Positions 23,253-26,015 of a stretch of 26,015 nucleotides of DNA are shown here, one piece after another (position 1 is the stretch's first letter; the number at the start of each line of letters is the position of its first letter). Location of the stretch: contig CAVJWU010000020.1 in NCBI GenBank assembly GCA_963653535.1, positions 1-26,015 of the forward strand. The letters run 5' to 3'. The DNA comes from UBA3210 sp963653535 (lineage in GTDB: Bacteria; Bacillota_I; Bacilli_A; RFN20; CAG-449). Under the pieces are notes generated by a model. That model was given only the letters and a program-made list of their open reading frames with translations. It did not search any database and was not told where the DNA came from. The translations under genes and the position numbers were made by a program.

Positions 23253-23278
23253 AAAAAAAGCCTAGAAAATTCTAGGCT
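23253..23278 (-). terminator. Terminator after dnaN
   Basis: On the minus strand AGCCTAG (23278-23272) pairs with CTAGGCT (23265-23259), extendable by two A-T pairs, followed by a run of seven T at 23259-23253. Confidence 0.88.
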
Positions 23279-23303
23279 AGGGGCTTATAAAAAGCAATTT
23301 ATC

Positions 23304-24422
23304 CTAATAATAAGATCTTACAGGAGTAATAATTTGACTAATAGTTGGATCATTTTCAGTTGTAACTCTAAATGCTGACATTTCTCCCGCAAAAGAAATA
23401 ATAACATCTTCACTTTGAGTTGCTTTAATCGCATCAACTACATAATTTACATCAAATGAAATATCAAATCTTCCACCTTGATATTCGAATAATTGAATTT
23501 TTTCATTCGCGGAACCAACTTGATCATTTTTAGAAATAATTTCTACTTTGTTATCATCTAAAGATAATTTGACATTTTTTTCTTTATCAATCGCAAGAAT
23601 TGATACACGTTGCATCGCATTGATGAATTCAGCGGCGTTAACTTTTAAAACATAAGGATAGTTTGCTGGAATCATTCTACTAGTTTTAGGGAAATCACCC
23701 ATGATTAATTTAGAATAAATCTTAGTATTACCAAAGACAAAGACAACTTTATTATGAGAAATATAGAGAGTGACAGTATCTCCTTCTAATAATTTAGAAA
23801 CCTCATTTAAGGCTCTTACAGGAATGTTTGCTTCAAAAGGGTGTAATGATAAGGAACATGTCTTTTTCGCTAATCTATAAGAGTCTGTCGCGACGAATTC
23901 AGCAATTTGTCCATCAGACTTTGCATTAATCGCAGTTAAAAGAGGTCTAGTTTCTTTAGTTGAAGCTGCATAAGCAGTTTGAGCGATAATCTTTTTAAAT
24001 TCTTCTGTATTAAAAGAGACTTCTTCTCCAGAAGTAGATAAATCTAAATCAGGATATTCTTCACTTCTCATCGCATTTAATTTGAAGTTTGATTTATTGT
24101 CATAGATATTGACCATTACATCATCAATTGTTTCAAGGGTAACTTTTTCTTCGCTAAGTTGACGAATTAATTCAAATAATAATTTTGCAGTGATTAAAAT
24201 AGATCCAGTAGTATAGTTTTCAATTATAGTTTTGTCTCCATCTTCAATAGGTAATACGTTTACGATTGTTAAATTATTATCACTACCTAATATTTCTAGT
24301 CCATCATCAGACATGGTTAATTTAAAATTTAAAATTGCTGGAGTAGGTGATTTACTTAAGATAACTCCATTAACAATAGTCAATGCTTTTAAAAATCTAG
24401 CTCTATCGACTGTAAGTCTCAT
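23304..24422 (-). CDS. dnaN: DNA polymerase III beta subunit (sliding clamp)
   Basis: A 372-residue ring-forming clamp that tethers the replicative polymerase. The three tandem clamp domains can be followed: MRLTVDRARFLKAL at the start, the second domain opening with STSGEEVSFNTEEFKKIIAQ near 130-150 and RPLLTAINAK, and the third with MGDFPKTSRMIP near 241-252 and the C-terminal TPVRSYY, where the clamp pocket binds partner peptides. Length is typical (about 370). Ribosome site AAGGAG lies upstream. It follows dnaA after 124 bases and is closed by its own terminator. Confidence 0.97.
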   Translation of the reverse strand: MRLTVDRARFLKALTIVNGVILSKSPTPAILNFKLTMSDDGLEILGSDNNLTIVNVLPIEDGDKTIIENYTTGSILITAKLLFELIRQLSEEKVTLETIDDVMVNIYDNKSNFKLNAMRSEEYPDLDLSTSGEEVSFNTEEFKKIIAQTAYAASTKETRPLLTAINAKSDGQIAEFVATDSYRLAKKTCSLSLHPFEANIPVRALNEVSKLLEGDTVTLYISHNKVVFVFGNTKIYSKLIMGDFPKTSRMIPANYPYVLKVNAAEFINAMQRVSILAIDKEKNVKLSLDDNKVEIISKNDQVGSANEKIQLFEYQGGRFDISFDVNYVVDAIKATQSEDVIISFAGEMSAFRVTTENDPTISQIITPVRSYY

Positions 24423-24445
24423 ATTTATTTTTTTCTCCTTCTATA

Positions 24446-24482
24446 TAGCAATAATAATAAGGACTGTTGAAATTGTGGAAAA
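24446..24482. promoter_or_regulatory. DnaA box plus DnaA-trio-like element, candidate oriC unwinding site
   Basis: On the minus strand a DnaA box TTTTCCACA (24482-24474) is followed after 13 bases by TTA-TTA-TTA-TTG-CTA (24460-24446). Read 3'-5' on the plus strand these are AAT, AAT, AAT, AAC and GAT, fitting the DnaA-trio pattern [G/A]A[T/A] at four of five steps. Position between dnaA and dnaN matches the unwinding site in Bacillus. Confidence 0.5.
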
Positions 24483-24504
24483 GTCACAAATTGTTGCTAA
24501 AAAT

Positions 24505-24510
24505 ATTATA
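24505..24510 (-). promoter_or_regulatory. Possible -10 of a dnaN promoter
   Basis: TATAAT on the minus strand in the dnaA-dnaN gap. The hexamer 17 bases upstream (TAGTAT) is a poor -35, so the site may instead be part of the A+T-rich origin DNA. Confidence 0.35.
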
Positions 24511-24546
24511 CTATATGCGTATATAAAATACTACGTATTTTGTTTA

Positions 24547-25902
24547 TTATTTTAAAGTCTTTTTTATCGCGTCTAATGCAAGCTTTAAATCTGGTTCAGT
24601 TTTCAACATTTTCTCCACTTTTTCTACACTGGACATGATCGTTGTGTGGTCTCTACCACCGAAAATCTTACCAAGTTGAGTTAAAGAAGTATTTAACATG
24701 TCACGGCAAAGATAAATAGAAATATGTCGAGCAAGAGCGATTTGAGATGTTCTAATTTTAGACTTAATTTGTTCTTCAGTTAAATTGTAATAATCGCCAA
24801 CTGCATCAATAATTCTCGCTTCAGTAAGAGTATTTTCTTTTGATTTAATACTTGCAAGGCCTTCAACTGATTCTTTAATCGTTTCAACATCAATTTTATC
24901 AGTATATTTATTCGCGATAGTTCTAAAAATAACTCTATTTAAAGCACCTTCTAACTCTCTAATATTTTTGGAAAAAGTTTCGGCGAGATAAACTAAGCCA
25001 TCGTATTCAAAATTATTAATATTGAGGTTATTCGCGGTAATTTTTGTTTTTAAAATTTCAATACAAGTATCAATATCTGGGTTTTTAATACTGACGATTA
25101 AACCCATACTAAAACGTGTAACGAGACGATCTTGAAGACCTTTTAATTCACTTGGAGAACAATCGGATGTTAATACGATTTGTTTTCCATTATTTACGAG
25201 CAAATTAAAGATGTTAAAGAACATTTCTTGTGTCTTTTCTTTGGTTTTTAATTGTTGGATATCATCGACTAATAATACATCGATTGAACGCATGAAATCT
25301 TTTAAAGATTCATTTTGTTGATCACCTTTACAATATTTGACAAATTCATCAATAAATGCATCAGTTGTAATATATAAAACTTTATAAAAAGGCTTTTTTT
25401 CTTTGATATAATTACCAATCGCGTGTAATAAGTGAGTTTTACCTAGTCCGGATTTAGAATAAATGAATAATGGATTGAATGTTTCTCCAGGTGTCGCGGC
25501 AATCATTAAAGCTGCTTGTACTGCTTCTTTATTTGAACTACCGACAACATAGTTATCTAAACTATATTTTGGATTTAAATTACATTGTTGGAAAAAGACT
25601 GGTTTTTGTACTTCTTCTACATTAGTAGAAGCATCTTCATTTTTATAGATGAATTTTAATTGATAATTAGTCTCTGTAACTTCATTGACTATTTCTTTGA
25701 ATTTCTCAACGGTTTTATTACCGGAATTAAGAATAGTTTTTGATAGCTCGGTATCAGTTGATACTGTAATAGTATTGTTTACAATAGAGACAATTTTTGT
25801 ACTAGCAAAAAACATATCAAATGTATGTCGATCGATCACTTGTTTTGCTCGATCAAGAACACTATTCCAAATCTTGTCTTGATTAGATAAAGTAACGCTC
25901 AT
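24547..25902 (-). CDS. dnaA: Chromosomal replication initiator DnaA
   Basis: A 451-residue AAA+ initiator that binds DnaA boxes and melts oriC. Seen: N-terminal domain I (IWNSVLDRAKQVIDRHTFDMFF, about 11-32, shown here only as the interaction surface); a linker to about 105; domain III with Walker A-like SKSGLGKT (149-156), Walker B LLVDDIQ (Asp213, Asp214) and the arginine-finger segment GLQDRLVTRF; and domain IV with the DNA-binding signature GGRDHTT (415-421). The first Walker A glycine is Ser149 rather than Gly. The ribosome site GAAGGGGG is strong. dnaN follows downstream. Confidence 0.97.
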   Translation of the reverse strand: MSVTLSNQDKIWNSVLDRAKQVIDRHTFDMFFASTKIVSIVNNTITVSTDTELSKTILNSGNKTVEKFKEIVNEVTETNYQLKFIYKNEDASTNVEEVQKPVFFQQCNLNPKYSLDNYVVGSSNKEAVQAALMIAATPGETFNPLFIYSKSGLGKTHLLHAIGNYIKEKKPFYKVLYITTDAFIDEFVKYCKGDQQNESLKDFMRSIDVLLVDDIQQLKTKEKTQEMFFNIFNLLVNNGKQIVLTSDCSPSELKGLQDRLVTRFSMGLIVSIKNPDIDTCIEILKTKITANNLNINNFEYDGLVYLAETFSKNIRELEGALNRVIFRTIANKYTDKIDVETIKESVEGLASIKSKENTLTEARIIDAVGDYYNLTEEQIKSKIRTSQIALARHISIYLCRDMLNTSLTQLGKIFGGRDHTTIMSSVEKVEKMLKTEPDLKLALDAIKKTLK

Positions 25903-25981
25903 AAGGTAAGCCCCCTTCGTTTGTAGTAAATAGTATCATAAATATGTGTAAAAGTAATAGAAGAAAAATTAAATTTTTTAG

Positions 25982-25990
25982 TTTTCCACA
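25982..25990 (+). promoter_or_regulatory. DnaA box upstream of dnaA
   Basis: TTTTCCACA matches the DnaA-box consensus TTATNCACA at 8 of 9 positions. It lies about 80 bases upstream of the dnaA start, where autoregulatory and origin boxes are expected. More boxes may lie beyond the window edge. The 113 bases after dnaA otherwise show only A+T-rich DNA and weak promoter-like hexamers. Confidence 0.55.
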
Positions 25991-26015
25991 TTCTATATGT
26001 TAATTTATATAATAA

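Overview
This window is a low-GC, Bacilli-type chromosomal segment next to the replication origin. dnaA lies near the right edge on the minus strand. It is followed leftward by dnaN, an S4-domain gene (yaaA/rlbA), recF, gyrB, gyrA and a T-box-controlled serS. This is the classic Bacillus-like origin order. The strong A+T bias, the serS T-box, the ffs-tadA pair and the fakA-plsX pair all point to Firmicutes, probably an uncultured Erysipelotrichales/RF39/Acholeplasma-like lineage. That placement is inference. Reading frames use TGG for Trp, and at least one TGA acts as a stop, so the standard bacterial code fits. No rRNA, tRNA, phage, IS element or CRISPR array was seen.

Layout from the left: an alpha/beta hydrolase (-); a 934-residue fused ABC exporter (-); a fatty-acid/phospholipid pair, plsX and fakA (-); anaerobic ribonucleotide reductase nrdD-nrdG (-) behind a structured leader; peptidase pepT (+); tadA directly downstream of the small SRP RNA (-); an iron-dependent aldehyde/alcohol dehydrogenase (-) with a MerR/AdhR-like promoter; an ABC ATPase plus FtsX-type permease operon (+); T-box serS (-); then the origin-proximal operons gyrA, gyrB, recF, rlbA, dnaN and dnaA (-). 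Most genes run away from the origin on the leading strand; only pepT and the two-gene ABC operon oppose this.

The genes are mostly housekeeping: replication initiation and the sliding clamp, topology, deoxynucleotide supply without oxygen, seryl-tRNA charging, tRNA wobble editing, protein targeting RNA and phospholipid precursor supply. An anaerobic or facultative fermentative life fits nrdDG and the Fe-type dehydrogenase.

I did not find a wholly new multi-gene system. The most interesting signals are non-coding: (i) an apparent attenuator in the nrdDG leader, where two hairpins compete for the same bases; (ii) a 19-bp-spacer promoter with a 7-4-7 inverted repeat in front of the dehydrogenase; (iii) a short intergenic motif occurring in two pairs with nearly identical 58-59 bp spacing; (iv) a DnaA-box plus DnaA-trio-like element between dnaA and dnaN. 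GyrA also carries a natural glycine at a position linked to quinolone resistance.
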